This document shows, in pieces, positions 37,873 through 51,103 of a DNA stretch of 64,000 nt. Where the stretch lies: the NCBI GenBank assembly GCA_023014335.1, contig JAECYW010000002.1:1302001-1366000 (forward strand). Reading direction: 5' to 3'. The notes under the pieces were generated by a model. That model did no database searches and was not told where the DNA came from. It saw nothing but the letters and a program-made list of their open reading frames with translations. The stretch's first letter is position 1; each line of letters starts with the position of its first letter. The position numbers and the translations under genes are program-made. This DNA comes from Galerina marginata. Lineage: Eukaryota > Basidiomycota > Agaricomycetes > Agaricales > Galerinaceae.

Positions 37873-39455
37873 CTTTCGTAGTGGTTACTGGTAGAACTTG
37901 AGAGTGACCCGGAAGATCCCGTCGAGACCTCTGGTCCTCTCGCCAAGGTCGGTCTGTCTGTGGCTTCGATGGCCTGAGATATGGCCAAGAAGACGAAGGG
38001 CTATCGCTGAGTCTTATATTTTCGTAAAGCGAACAAAAATGGGCGGATTTTGTTCTATTTTTTCTATACACAGATGAAGGTGTATGTTCCAACAGCGGGT
38101 CAGTGCCAATCATAATGCAAAATCTTTTTGAAGTCCATTTTCCCACGCGGTATTCAAGCTGATGCTTGACTTCGGACTTTGCATGCACGACATTTAGGCG
38201 GCTTTGCTTGACTTCGCTTTTTACTGAGACTAAGGGATGGGTATTATATAAAATTGACAATGGCAAGTACATTATTCTCGTACGTAGAGCCAATGGCACA
38301 TAAATTGAGTCTAAGTCCACGTACTACTATACTTCATGTAGCATTGGTTCAACTGCTTTGTCAAGTAATTGGTCGGGAATAATCTTATACTACAGACGAT
38401 CACCAGTCTAGATGAATATGGAAAAGAAATTTACATCTAATCTTGACCGTTAGACTATCGCCGATGATACTGGGGTCTCTGACTCCCATTTAAGTGCGTC
38501 GTGCGGTGGTAAGGCACACATTTTGGCTGGTTCTTATGGTGGTCCTGAGTAGTTTTTTAACGCCAAATGAACACCTCCGACGCAGAGTGCAAAATGCAGA
38601 TCTGCCAACTTGAATGACTGACCGGAAAGTCCTGAAACTTGAAAGGTTGCCGTTGACAAGTCCGAAGCCCGGGCCAAGATGTGATTCGTCGCATCAGAGG
38701 CTGCGTCAAGACAGGACTCGGTAAGCTGAGCGCTAGAAGAGGTTAAATTTATCGCCTGTTTCCTGGGTCTTATCGGGCCTCCAAAGGATAAGAACAATAC
38801 AGCGGACACTAGCACCGACCACTAATTATTGCCTCTGGGCCAATCTGTTACAGAGTAAGTAGGAAACACTAGCCTTGGTTGTTGTCGAGAAGGTGCTCGT
38901 TAGCGTCGTCGAACGCCGTCCTTTGGCAGTTATGACGCTGTGCGGAGAATTAAATAAGATCGACGCGGACGCAGGGGGGCCAAGATATTGTCCGTAGCGG
39001 CATCCGGAGAGACCTGTACAGCTAGAAGTGCAGAAACTGCTGCTAATATGAGATATGCCCGTCAACAAGTGGGAATAACGCGCGATAACTAACGCAGACA
39101 ATGGTTTGCCGGCGTTTATTTAGGCGCCTAGCGAGCCTAGAACTATCCCTGGGCAGTCAAGAGATGTTGGCGGTGCAGAACCATTTTCGAGTGCCAGTAG
39201 CAACATTTAGCACAGAGTGGAAGAATTCTAGCATGGTCAACCACAAAGGCATAGGTAGCGTGTACAGTAGATTTTTCGACAGCTTTGACTGATCCAGAGA
39301 CAATGAAGGTTAGCAAGTGGACTGAAGAGAAAAGACACGTTTACAATGAAATTTCGTGAGACAAAGTGCAAGTAGGATGATTGTTGCGAAGGAGATGGGA
39401 ATATTTGAGGGCTTGGACATGTCAATCGTCTGCGCCCGTCCTTCGTTTCTTCGCT
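37873..39455. other. Gene-poor stretch, 1.6 kb
   Basis: Holds the upstream side of the Dph4-like gene and the promoter of the TBC gene. Two consecutive reverse-strand frames (38534-38815 and 38826-39101; for example QVSGLSGQSFKLADLHF) are Ser/Thr-rich without motifs. A single small gene spanning them is possible but unsupported. No RNA gene seen. Confidence 0.4.
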
Positions 39456-41820
39456 ATGGCTGACGCTCCCACTCTCTTTCTCGTCCCCCCGACTCCTCTC
39501 AGGCTCGACGGTCCTCCACTGCCGCCGCCCCAGCCCCAACATCCATCAGGCTCGTCAAGACGGGATCCCACCAGAGACTCACGCGCATCCGACGCTATAT
39601 ACTCCATATACTCCATGTACGGAGACGAGCAGAGCTCCCGAGCGAGTACTAGTTGGGCAAATGCGTCGCCTACTCCGACTAACCACGATCGCACCCGTTC
39701 AAAGGATTCAATTTCTCCTCCGACCGTAAAGGCCGATCTTCCGACAGACAGGCGTCGTTCTTCGTTGGCTACAAACGGCTATGTGGACTCTGACTTGGCT
39801 TACTATTCGCCACAACCGGATAAAGAAATCCCGCCAGCACCACCGCCAGCAACAGAGAAGCCTGATAGCGGCATGGTCGGCATGGGCAGCAGTCCTCGCG
39901 GATCGCTTGCAACTACTTCGTCTGCACGCCCTCCCTCGAGCTATGCAACGCATTCTTCTCTACGGGCACAATCAGACCTTTTTGAAGACCCCAGGTCGAC
40001 CGGTGGTTCCAACTTCCGAAAGAGTGATCTCTCTGCCTCATCTTACACCTCAAATCCTCCGCCGTCAAAGCGAAGAAGTGGTTCCCCACATTCAAAGCGG
40101 TCTTCGCGGGGTTCACCCAACTCACAACAACGACGATCCTTGCGCGAACTGCCCCCTTTACCCCCTTCAACCCATACCACCCCTTCTCCAACTCCCCCGC
40201 GACAACCTTCCCCGTCTCCAGCGCTTTTGACACCCAAGACATCCATGAAGTTTCATGGAAAGCACCCAGTACCCGTCACACCTTCTAGTAAAGTCTCTCT
40301 CGTCCCTTCTGAAGGCGAAGACATGGATGGGTTTCATGTCAGAAATACGTACGCCGAACTCGAGGCTTCAGGCGTCAAGGGTGACGGCTATGAAGAAGGC
40401 GTTGAAAGAACGCGAGCCAGGATTGGGACAAGTCGGACAAGTCAGCTACAGGCGGAAGCCGCGTTGGGTGACGGCCTAGAGAAGAAACGAGATCTGGACC
40501 CGAAGGAGATCCAAGTTCTCAAGAGCGTCGATCGGTAGGGTTTGACACAAACTTTCATCTCACTTGACTTAAACTGGCTTTTAGATATGGTTTCTTTTCA
40601 ATAACATCGCATGACCGGCTCATTCTACTCAACGCCTCCCCTTTGCTAAAGAAAATATCTCCGACACCCGCTGGACATCCTTCCCTCTCTCCCAATGCAA
40701 CGACGGTCAGCGCATTACCACCCGCGTCGGTGCCTCCCAAGGAAGCTTCTCGTATAGGCAAGTGGACTCGCATGCTGGTGCCACAAAAACGCGAGCAAGG
40801 CGGCAACTGTGGACAGCTGGCGAATACGAACGTCAAAGGAGTCGAAACTGCGAGAGCGCACATACAAGGGTATCCCAGACCGATGGCGGAGAGCTGCTTG
40901 GGATCTCATGATGTCGCGTATCTCGGGTTTCACTCCTCGCACATTTGATATTCTAGGGATGGAATACCGAGAGGGTTTGGACAAGCCCTCGACATATGAT
41001 ATTCAAATTGACCTGGACGTGCCGCGCACTATTAGTGGACATATCATGTTCAGGACGAGATACGGTGCTGGGTAGGTATCATCGCCGCTCCTTCTTTTCT
41101 TGCCGTGTTAATCGTCCACATAGACAACGATCTCTCTTCCACGTCCTCCATTCTTTTTCTCTCCGGTGCTCGACATGTGGATATGTTCAAGGCATGGGTC
41201 CCATCGCTGCGACACTGCTATGTTATTTCGAACCGGAACGGGCATACGCCTCCCTCGTCGCTCTACACGACACCTACAACCTCCACGACGTCTTTAACCC
41301 AGGCTTCCCTGGAATGCTTGAGGCGATATACGTCCAGGAGCGGATAATGGAAACGATAATGCCTGCTGTGTACGAGGCATGCCGGAGGCATATGATCTCC
41401 ACAACATCGTATGCTACAAAGTGGTACATCACGCTGTTCGCCAACTCGGTACCAGTTTCAGACTCAGCTGAGACTATGGGACGCTTTCCTATTGGAAGGA
41501 TATGACCTTTTCGTCGCTGTCGCTGTCGCGATTGTATGGGTTTACCGAGGTACGTCCGAAGTGTGATCTTTCCTTGTGGTGAGGGTTTGCTTATTGGTTG
41601 CGCCTGTATACTCTAGATCATATCACAGCCGCCTCCTGCCAACTTTGAGACAATTCTGTCTCTCCTGTCCTCTTTCTTCGTTCCTGAAAGCGAAGACGCG
41701 CTCATGTCATGGGTCGAAATGACTCTTGGGGACAAGAAGCTTCGGGCCAACATGTCAAAGTGGCGGCAAGACTGGAAAGAGCTTGTCGCGTCGGGCAAAG
41801 AAGGCACCGCTCTACTATAG
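39456..41820 (+). CDS. TBC-domain Rab GTPase-activating protein with three apparent frameshifts
   Basis: Start MADAPTLFLVPPTPLRLDGP. A long Ser/Pro-rich disordered N-terminus (about 360 residues) precedes the TBC domain, which stimulates GTP hydrolysis on Rab proteins in vesicle traffic. TBC landmarks: LRERTYKGIPDRWRRAAWDL (Arg-finger region), IDLDVPRTISGHIMF, CSTCGYVQGMGPIAATLLCY (YxQ-type glutamine-finger motif), TTSYATKWYITLFANSVP, FQTQLRLWDAFLLEGYDLF and ANFETILSLLSSFFVPE. It ends WKELVASGKEGTALL at 41820. Three places need one base skipped to keep this conserved order: about 40808 (before VDSWRIR), 41455 (between NSVP and FQTQ) and 41637 (between DHITAAS and ANFET). Each interrupts continuous family sequence without usable splice sites, although a 34-bp intron could formally rescue the first. 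The catalytic Arg and Gln are present. Possibly a null allele, possibly base-call errors. Confidence 0.88.
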
Positions 41821-42640
41821 CCCTAGGCTATAACATTTTATCTGTATTACACAAATACAATACCCATACCACACACTCCCTTGTGTGTTTGTTTATACCG
41901 CTCATTTTACTTTATTCTCATTAAATAATTGCATAACTGGGTCTTTCTTTTCCTAGATACGTTCTTGCTCGTTGTAGGAATAGCTCGCATCTCCACATAT
42001 CACTTTCGCTTTCGAACATTCACACTCATTCATGGATCTTCTCGCATACCAATCAGTTCATATAGTTTTCTAATTATTCTCTTTCCCGTCATCGTCGACT
42101 TGGATGTACTATATACAAGAAAAGGAAGACCTTGCTCTCATACCTTTTTGTACAAATGTGCCAGCTTGCGACCCTTCCAGTGGACGAGGCTCCTTTGAGC
42201 GAACCCGATGTTACTTCTTGATCAATATAGGGCCAGAAGCACCCTTCGAGAAGTCTTTCAGCCTGTATCAATGGTTGCACGACTTCTGGCTAGTGGCCTG
42301 GATGGGCTTTGGACTGTTACTGCCTGGAATAACTCATGCACAAGTCTGAGTTGAATACCATTCAGGCAGGCGAGCTTACCAGGTACGGAGTGTGAACTCA
42401 TGTGATAAAGGTTTCATCTAAGAAAATGGAAGAAGAAAAGACAGGTACACATAGAACTTAGGTTTTAAATTGCCAGTGACGGCGTGAAACAAGCTCGAAG
42501 ATGTCGTCGCCGTTGATCTGGTCAGCATCTAGTTCGAGGGAAGCTTTGCTAATGGCGAGTGGTAGCAGTTACATTGGTTTCGTCTAGGTGCATGAATATA
42601 CAACGGTCGTTTTAATTTTGCTATCGTCAATGACATTTCT
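41821..42640. other. Intergenic, convergent 3' flanks of TBC gene and enolase
   Basis: No gene seen. Short forward frames (for example 42104-42349) have no motif. It must contain both 3' UTRs. The sequence is T-rich and without repeats. Confidence 0.5.
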
Positions 42641-44343
<1,703 letters not shown>

Positions 44344-44666
44344 GGTAAGTAATTAGAGGAAGAGGAGTGAAGAGACGAGAAAGATATCGCGAATCGATCT
44401 TAGTATCGTCCAAAAATTCCCACGGTGAAATGACGTTGTTCTCCCGATCAAAATCCGACGCACGTCGGGACAGGCCCAGGCAGGCCGACGGAAGCAAATT
44501 ATGCTCCTCCAGCTAAATGCAAATCACTACATAAAGCACGTTCATGCTCACGCAAAGCACACTTCTTGTAAATCTCTAGTGTATAAGATTTCAATTAAGG
44601 AAGTAATACAAATATTACCACGAACTCTAACAACGTGGCTATTGAGAAAGTACTGTAGAGATGCGA
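44344..44666. promoter_or_regulatory. Enolase upstream region
   Basis: 323 bp between the enolase start and the stop of the GH94 gene. It must hold the enolase promoter, including GC-rich blocks (GACGCACGTCGGGACAGGCC near 44459-44478). No TATA box near the expected position. The distal part is AT-rich and is probably the GH94 3' flank. Confidence 0.45.
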
Positions 44667-47402
44667 TTACTGAATGTATGGCACAGTAACGTCTATGCAG
44701 TATGTCTTGCCGGCTTGGATATTACTGATGAGCCCTCCTTCAACCTGCTTGCCCTCGCAGACAATTCGGGAACAAGTGCCACGAGTTACTTCGACATTGA
44801 AGATAGCACCGCGGAAGGTACGAGTGAAACGAAGTGATGGCCAATGCGATGGCAAATTCGGGTTAATATGCAGGCCCTTGCGGCACCCAGTCATGCCCAG
44901 AAGACCTTCTATTGCAGCACGATACATCCACGCGGCAGTTCCAGTGTTGAAGAGATGGCTGGAGCGGCCTGCTGTCTTGGGATGTGTATGATATGCACCA
45001 CGGTAGTAGTTGGGCACGAATATCGGCAACTGCCCACGCGCGAGGTGATCCTTCACATCGGGACCAGGCAACATCTTGCGTAGGAGTTCATAAGCTTTGT
45101 CGGCATAGCCATTACCGTAAAGCGCATAGATGTAGAATGCAGCAGCATGGTTGTAGACTGATCCGTTTTCCGCAACTCCCGGGTGCTTCTGTGTCAAGCG
45201 GCCGATGTCTGCACGCATGTGCGTATACGACGGGCCAAGCATCTCCACGCCGAAGGGCCCTTCGAGATGTTCCTCCACAGCACGTACGATCTTTGCCGCT
45301 TGCTCCTTGCTTGCAGCACCGCTTAAGATTGAGAAACTTTGCGGGTTGAGATAGATCTTGCCTTCGTCGTCACTGCGAACACCAAACGCGACGCCATCGT
45401 CCGTGATCCCACGACCGAACCAGTCGCCATCCCAGAGGTGTTTGTTGACCGCAGCGTTGAGGGCAGCTGCACCTTCTTCAAAGATCGTTCCATCGTGGTC
45501 GTCGTTCTTGCATATCTTGGCCCAAAGGTTCAAAGCGAACGCTGCAGCAAGGCTCATCCAGCCCGATACACCCTTGCCTTTCCAGCCGACCATGTTCATT
45601 GGGTCATTCCAGTCGCCCTCTAAGATGTAGTGGAGTCCGCGTTCGTCGACGGCGCCAATGAGATAGTGCATAGCAGCGTCAGTGCGTTCTCGAACACTGA
45701 GCTTCTTGCCATCTTCCTTAGCCTCGACAAGCTCGTCCAAGACTTTGTAATCATCGGTCTCATTCAAATATGCCTCGAGGAACAACGCAAGCCACAGCGA
45801 GTGGTCCACATGGGGAACAGTGTTGATGTATTTGAGCTCCGCACCGTCATGGAGCTTGATGCCGTCGGGAAGAGCTCCATTGGCGTGTTGCTGGGTGAGA
45901 GCCTTCAAGAGCGTCTTTCGTGACGTCTCAGGCGTGATATAAACACAGCCAATTGCGTCTTGCAAGAAATTGCGTGTCTGCGGGTCTGTTGACAGGCGAT
46001 GTGTTTCGCCGTGAAAGTACACTTGACGGGGCAGCCAGGTGTTGATGAACGCGTCAAACTCAGCATCGGGTGAAATCATGTTGCAGATAGCTCCTTGTCC
46101 GGCAGTGATATACTGTTTGAAAGCACGTTGGGTGTCATCGAATCCAGAAGCTGATAGATACTTGTCCTTAAGACGTTGGATTTCCGCCTTGTCGAAGGCT
46201 GGGCCAAACAGGAAACGATGGGTCGTCGTTTCGCCAGCATTGAGCTCGTGGTTAAACTGCATCGCTGCGATCGGATTTTCGTACGAAGGCGTCGCCGCCG
46301 GACATCAACTCAGCAGCCACGGCATCTGGGTTGTGAAGACCACCTTCGCCCTCAAACGCAGACTGACGGGTCTCATAGCTCTCTGGCTTCAGTTCGCTTA
46401 CCAGGAAGACCTTGTCTTTGAGGTCTTTGTTCTTGAAGTAGTCCTTCGTCTTTTGGTACGCCGTGATCGAATCTGCCACGATGGCGTTGAGATTTTGGTC
46501 GAACGTCGCAGACTGGTTCCTGATCGAAAAAGTCTTTAGGCCTAGGCATTGGAAAGCAGTGAACATACGCACATCCAAGAGATCAGTCCCAATGGGAATG
46601 CGGGGTAGAAGCTCAAGTGTTTCCTAGTATTGAGCAAGTTGGTCAGTCGAACCTCCCAGAGCTCGCAGGCGTCGTCGACGGGCAGAGAGAGACGCAGTTC
46701 AACTCTGATTCCCTGACACTCGACGTCCCAGCCTATCAGACTCGGATGGGCATGAAAGCTGAAGTTGTCGAGAGGAACACGAGCAGGCTCATACGGCGCC
46801 GAGAAGGTATGGCCAGTGTCGCGATCTTTGACAAAGAAATAGCGACCGGGGTGGCTGGCATACGTGCCCTGCTCCGGAAGCATAAAGTGCTGAGCCTCTT
46901 GGATTTGCGCATGAGCGTATTTCGACGGCTCGGGTTGCATGAATTGTGCGGTGGCAAAACCGCGAGCAGTCATGTGGATCATCATGCGCGGATTCCACAG
47001 GAATGCAGCAGCGAGAGGCATTGCAATGGGAGTGAAGAGGGAGCAGTGCGCATTGTCGACCTCTAAGAGCTTAACAGCTCGGGCACTGGTACCGTTGGAT
47101 GTGTGGTGGACCCCATTTGTAGCCAGCTGTGATGGTCCCACCGTGGTTAGACAGCACGAGGGAGTTAGGAGTGCAGTTACTGACTGGTTCGTAGGCTTTT
47201 TTATTTGCTAGAGTCGGGCTCGCGGGTACGCGCTGCGTGAACGAGTGTCAGAGATGAGAAGGGAGTTTATGAAGGTGCAGTTCTGACTATTTTGTAGCCT
47301 TTGCTCGCCAGAGTCGGGCTCGTGGGAATGGACTGCGCGAACGAGTAAGTATCAGAGTTGTGAAAAGAACCCACAGAAGCAACGACTTACTCGGTTTGTC
47401 AT
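44667..47402 (-). CDS. GH94 (NdvB/chitobiose-phosphorylase-like) glycoside phosphorylase with two apparent frameshifts
   Basis: A GH94 enzyme; the family phosphorolyses beta-linked disaccharides or cyclic glucans. Exon 1 (47391-47402) encodes only MTNR. Exon 2 gives RVPASPTLANKKAYEPVSN, LVLSNHGGTITAGYKWGPPH and IQRYQ. Then ARAVKLLEVDNAHCSLFTP, GRYFFVKDRDTGHTFSAPYE, PAFPLGLISWM, and after an intron NQSATFDQNLNAIVADSI and ESYETRQSAFEGEGGLHNPD. The catalytic domain has LHYILEGDWNDPMNMVGWKG (the DWND motif carries the general acid), GVEMLGPSYTHMRADIGRLT, AENGSVYNHAAAFYIYALYG and a typical ending. About 800 residues. Two single extra bases, at 47085 (after RYQ) and 46284 (between DAF and YENPIAAMQF), break the frame. 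No signal peptide, so probably intracellular. The substrate is not predictable. Confidence 0.85.
47185..47385. repeat. Imperfect tandem duplication (100-bp period) of the GH94 exon 2 acceptor and start
   Basis: GAGTCGGGCTCG occurs at 47211 and again at 47311, and flanking sequence is alignable for about 100 bp on each copy. Read on the gene's strand, each copy contains a CTCGTTC-CGCAG acceptor followed by similar coding: SIPTSPTLASKGYKIVRTAPS then a stop (upstream copy) versus RVPASPTLANKKAYEPVSNC (copy joined to the rest of the gene). The upstream copy has thus decayed inside the first intron. Confidence 0.75.
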
Positions 47403-48776
47403 GGCAGTAGTCTTGACAGATACTCAGTAGGCAGCAAGGCGGCAGACAGACGAAATATTCCACCGACCCTTACCGTCCAACTCGAAGAGTTATTGAAAGT
47501 AAGAGTACAAGAGTAGGATGCCGGTGGGGAAATTTATCGGTTTAAACTCGACTCCGACCAACACTCCCAGGGCGGACGCATAACCAACGTTGCTTGTCCC
47601 TGAACGCCGAAATCCAGAGGATAGGAGTAAACGCGGGAAATACGTATGGGAAAAAAGTCTAGGAATAATGGGAGAGGACGAGTGCCGAGATGTTCCCCTT
47701 ATCTCAACACTCACGTCTCAGGTATGTTATAATTAACTCACATACTCTACCAGTGACAGAGCTATATATGCCCTTCGACCTACTCACTGAGAAGTGTCGT
47801 CGTTTTGGGCGAGGTTCGAGCAGGCGCTGTCTGCGGAGCAACAGTAGGAGGAAAAAGGCGATGGATAACCAAGCAAAATCAGCTCAGACTTAAAAACAGC
47901 AACAAAAGGACATACCATGCTCAGCCGCGGTTGTCATTCTAAAGTCCCAACTCTTCCCTCGATCCTCCACCGCCTCGAACTTTCTAGGCAACATTTTCTG
48001 AGTGGTGATCAGGTGGAGGTAGTCCTGATGTTCAATGTCTGGATTTCAGTGTCGACAACCATGATAACCGAAGGCGAATATAGTTAACGCACCGTAGAAG
48101 AGGTACGGAAAAAAAACTGACCGAAATAGTCACTCGTCATCCGCGAAGCCCTAGCCACCGAGTCCAATATCCTGCCGCTATTGCACTACGTCGCGGTGCA
48201 GCTGTATCTTCTACATCGCCAATATCGGACCTGGACAGCACACAGAGTGGTAAATTTCCCTCATAGTTGCTGGTGGAGAATCGAATCGTGTTTGAACACG
48301 GAAAATAGACGAGACTTTTTATGTTACTTTAGCCACTTGAATGCGGAGACATAGTGGTAGAGATTGTAATGTGGTGGGATATCGTTATCGGCAACCATCA
48401 GCCTGACAGTGAGATTGCACATTGACACGATTTGATGGTATTTTCGTACTTTCCGACGTGCTTTAGGTACAGTCGACTCCCTCATGAGTCATAATCCATA
48501 CCCCTCGGTGGACAGCCCAGGTTATGTGTAGGATCATGTCAAGCTTTGCTTCCGGTGTGCCTAGGCGCTCTCAATAGCGATGCAGGCGGTTCATTCTGTG
48601 ACTTTCCTCGGCCAAATTCACGCACGTTCAGTGGTGGAAAGACTCCAGTCAAACTATAATGATATCTTCCAACAATATCTCTATACATGCATGCCTTAAA
48701 ATGTGTACAAGCTGTGAGCGATTGTACCATGTGAATTAGCACCAAGAGAAACTCTTCTTACACGGGTTTGGCACGA
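47403..48776. other. Gene-poor stretch, 1.4 kb
   Basis: GH94 promoter side, then the 3' flank of the Nog2 gene. Frames are short (the longest is 74 codons, reverse, 47490-47714) and featureless. I checked a GGTTCGAGC box near 47812 for a tRNA and could not build a cloverleaf around it. Confidence 0.5.
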
Positions 48777-51103
48777 TCATGAAGCCCGCTTTACATTCTT
48801 ATTTCCCTTTTTCCCGACAGGGAGGGACTTCATTAGGGCCGCCTTTGACCGGCTTTTATTCTTGACGTTGCTTGAGGTGTAGAAGTTGGCCGCTTTGCGC
48901 TGTGAGACAAGAAAGTTAGGTCGACGCGATTGATAGACAGATTCAAGAGCATATACCTTGTTTGTAGTCATACGTGGCTCTTTTTTGTTCGTGGTCTCAT
49001 CGTCGGACAGCTCACCTGGAATCAAAATAAGTGGAACTGCCATTTAACATCGACAATCGACTTACCGTCATCCTCTAGCTGATCCGGTTTAGATGTCGAG
49101 TCGACGTTAATGCCTTCAAAAACATCGTTCCACTTCAACTCGGCCTCCTCTTCGTCTTCCTCCTCAACGCCTTCAGCTTCATCTGAGTTGGCAACCTCCT
49201 CCTCCACATCCTCCTCTGCGAATTCTTCGTCCATTTTTTGGATATCCTCGGGTAGGAAAGTATTTTTCTGGACCATTGATTTTAAATTCTGTTTGACACC
49301 AGGTACCTCCACGTTCGAAGAATTCACTTTCCCTTTCAAGTCACGTTTCTTTATCCGGGCCTCGGCTTCGTTTAGTTCTTCTGATCTCTCTGGGGGGGGA
49401 ACAAAGAATGGTATGCGGCCTCGAACCCAATCATTAAGGATAATTTTGGCAACCGAATCTAAGTCAGGTTCCCCGTGTTTGAGGAGCCGGCCTTTTTTCC
49501 GGGCTAATGTGTCGAGGAAGTCTTCGGGTTCCCAGCATTCTGTGATATCGTCCTTGTTTGGTAGTGGGATATCGTATGTCCTTGAGAGATAGATGGGTTT
49601 TACTCTCATCATAAGAGCTGGAATATGCTCCGACGGAGTAGGGAGAGCTTCCACTCGAACGACTCCTTTTAAAACCGTCGATGTTTGTGAATCGTGTGCC
49701 GATGCGGGAACAATCCCAGGACAATCGATAAGGTATATTCTTTTCGTGAGTGTGATATATTGCCAGACCTGTAATGAAGTGACACGTAAATGAATTTTCG
49801 CTCATAAAATTTAAGGTGAACCTACTTTTGTTTCTCCAGGAACGGGTGCGACACGGCAAACTTTGCCGCTTTTGATAGTGTTGATCACACTGCTTTTTCC
49901 GACATTTGGATATCCAATGAAGCCAACTGAAATTTGCTTTTTATCTGAATGAAGCTGGGAAAATTGTCGTAGTAATTGAATGAGGGATCCTTTTCCAAAA
50001 GAGTGATTGGGAGAGGCATGGAATGCGATTGTAGGATAGCGAGGTGTAAGGTGTTGAATATATCGCGCCTAATGGAATCAACAGGCTGAAAGTGAAAGGA
50101 GAGGTTAGATATTTACCGTGACCCAGTTTGGGACCAGATCGCATTTATTAATGATCAAGACGACTTGTTTATGCGATTTCTCTTTCCTTATGCTGTCCAG
50201 GACCGATTCACACATCGTGCCTAATGGATCACGAGCGTCGAGAATATGTAGAATCACGTCAGATGAATCTATGACCTTGTATAGTTCACCAAAAATTCTT
50301 CGTGAAGTGCCTTTTGCGTAGATAGGCTCGTTATAGTCGGCGTGAGTCGGAAGGGCGGTGATCGATGAAGCAAGGGGCTCTGCAAAAATGGAAAGCAAAA
50401 TTGAAGGGCTGCGGGGGCTCCACAAAAACCAAAAGCATACCAATGACAGCCTCCCCAGAGATCGTTGCTGCATTCTCCGCCTCATCCGCTGCTACCGCGC
50501 CAAGCCGACCAAGTTCCTCAAATGTTCCAGCAGCAATTCTCGGTTTCTTCCTCTGAGCCTTGGGACCAAATGTTTCGGAGAAGGGTTCAGTCTCCACTAT
50601 GTGGGGGCGCTACAACCACGTTATTAACTATTCTTAGGTGCAAAGTAGTCCTCACTTTTCGAAGATTGGGATTTGCAGCGTCATCGAGAAGGGCCATGGG
50701 CAGCTTGTTTCTTCGCAAAAGTACTGAGTAAGGGTCATCTTTTTTCGCAGAGAGGCTTGTCCTAAAATGATCCAAGGCAGTTTGAGAGATGACTCTGGTA
50801 TTTCCTTGAAAAATGCGATTGAGTTTGCGAGCAACGCAAAGGCAGATATGACGCACCGAACCATCTTCGGTCAGGTTGGACTCTGCCTGGCTTAGTCTCA
50901 TCTTCGCCTTTCTGAAATGCAGCGGCTTGGATTATTTTCCCGTCTTTGTCACGGACAGGCTTGCCGCCATTGAGCATTTTGAGCCGAGAGACTTGTTTTG
51001 CATTGCGGTAGAAGTTCTCTCCCTTTACTTTCGCTAGAGACACTGAAGAGGAGGTAGATGATCTTGTTTTTGATTGATGATTCGGTTTCTTTGAAGGGGC
51101 CAT
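48777..51103 (-). CDS. NOG2: Nucleolar GTPase Nog2 (60S ribosome assembly)
   Basis: A circularly permuted GTPase that holds pre-60S particles in the nucleus until rRNA helices are rearranged. Start [20 protein letters not shown] at 51103. The NGP1NT domain includes [20 protein letters not shown] and [16 protein letters not shown]. The G domain is in permuted order: G5-like [10 protein letters not shown]4 [16 protein letters not shown]1 [20 protein letters not shown]2 [17 protein letters not shown]3 [10 protein letters not shown]. The C-terminal region contains [20 protein letters not shown] and [18 protein letters not shown], then a long acidic/lysine tail ([18 protein letters not shown]). 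It ends [12 protein letters not shown]. About 650-700 residues, slightly longer than yeast Nog2 (486) because of the tail. All nine or so exons keep frame. No oddities. Confidence 0.95.

Noticed and set aside
37652..38320. 222-codon reverse frame overlapping the Dph4-like J domain
   Set aside because: It is out of frame with the J domain (HPD motif). Its Arg/Ser/Pro composition is what a shifted reading of that exon would give.
45339..46539. Forward-strand frames over the GH94 gene and 46617-47066
   Set aside because: Shadows of the GC-rich reverse-strand coding sequence. No recognisable domain.
47795..47870. GGTTCGAGC box suggestive of a tRNA T-loop
   Set aside because: No acceptor stem, anticodon stem or D-arm can be paired around it.
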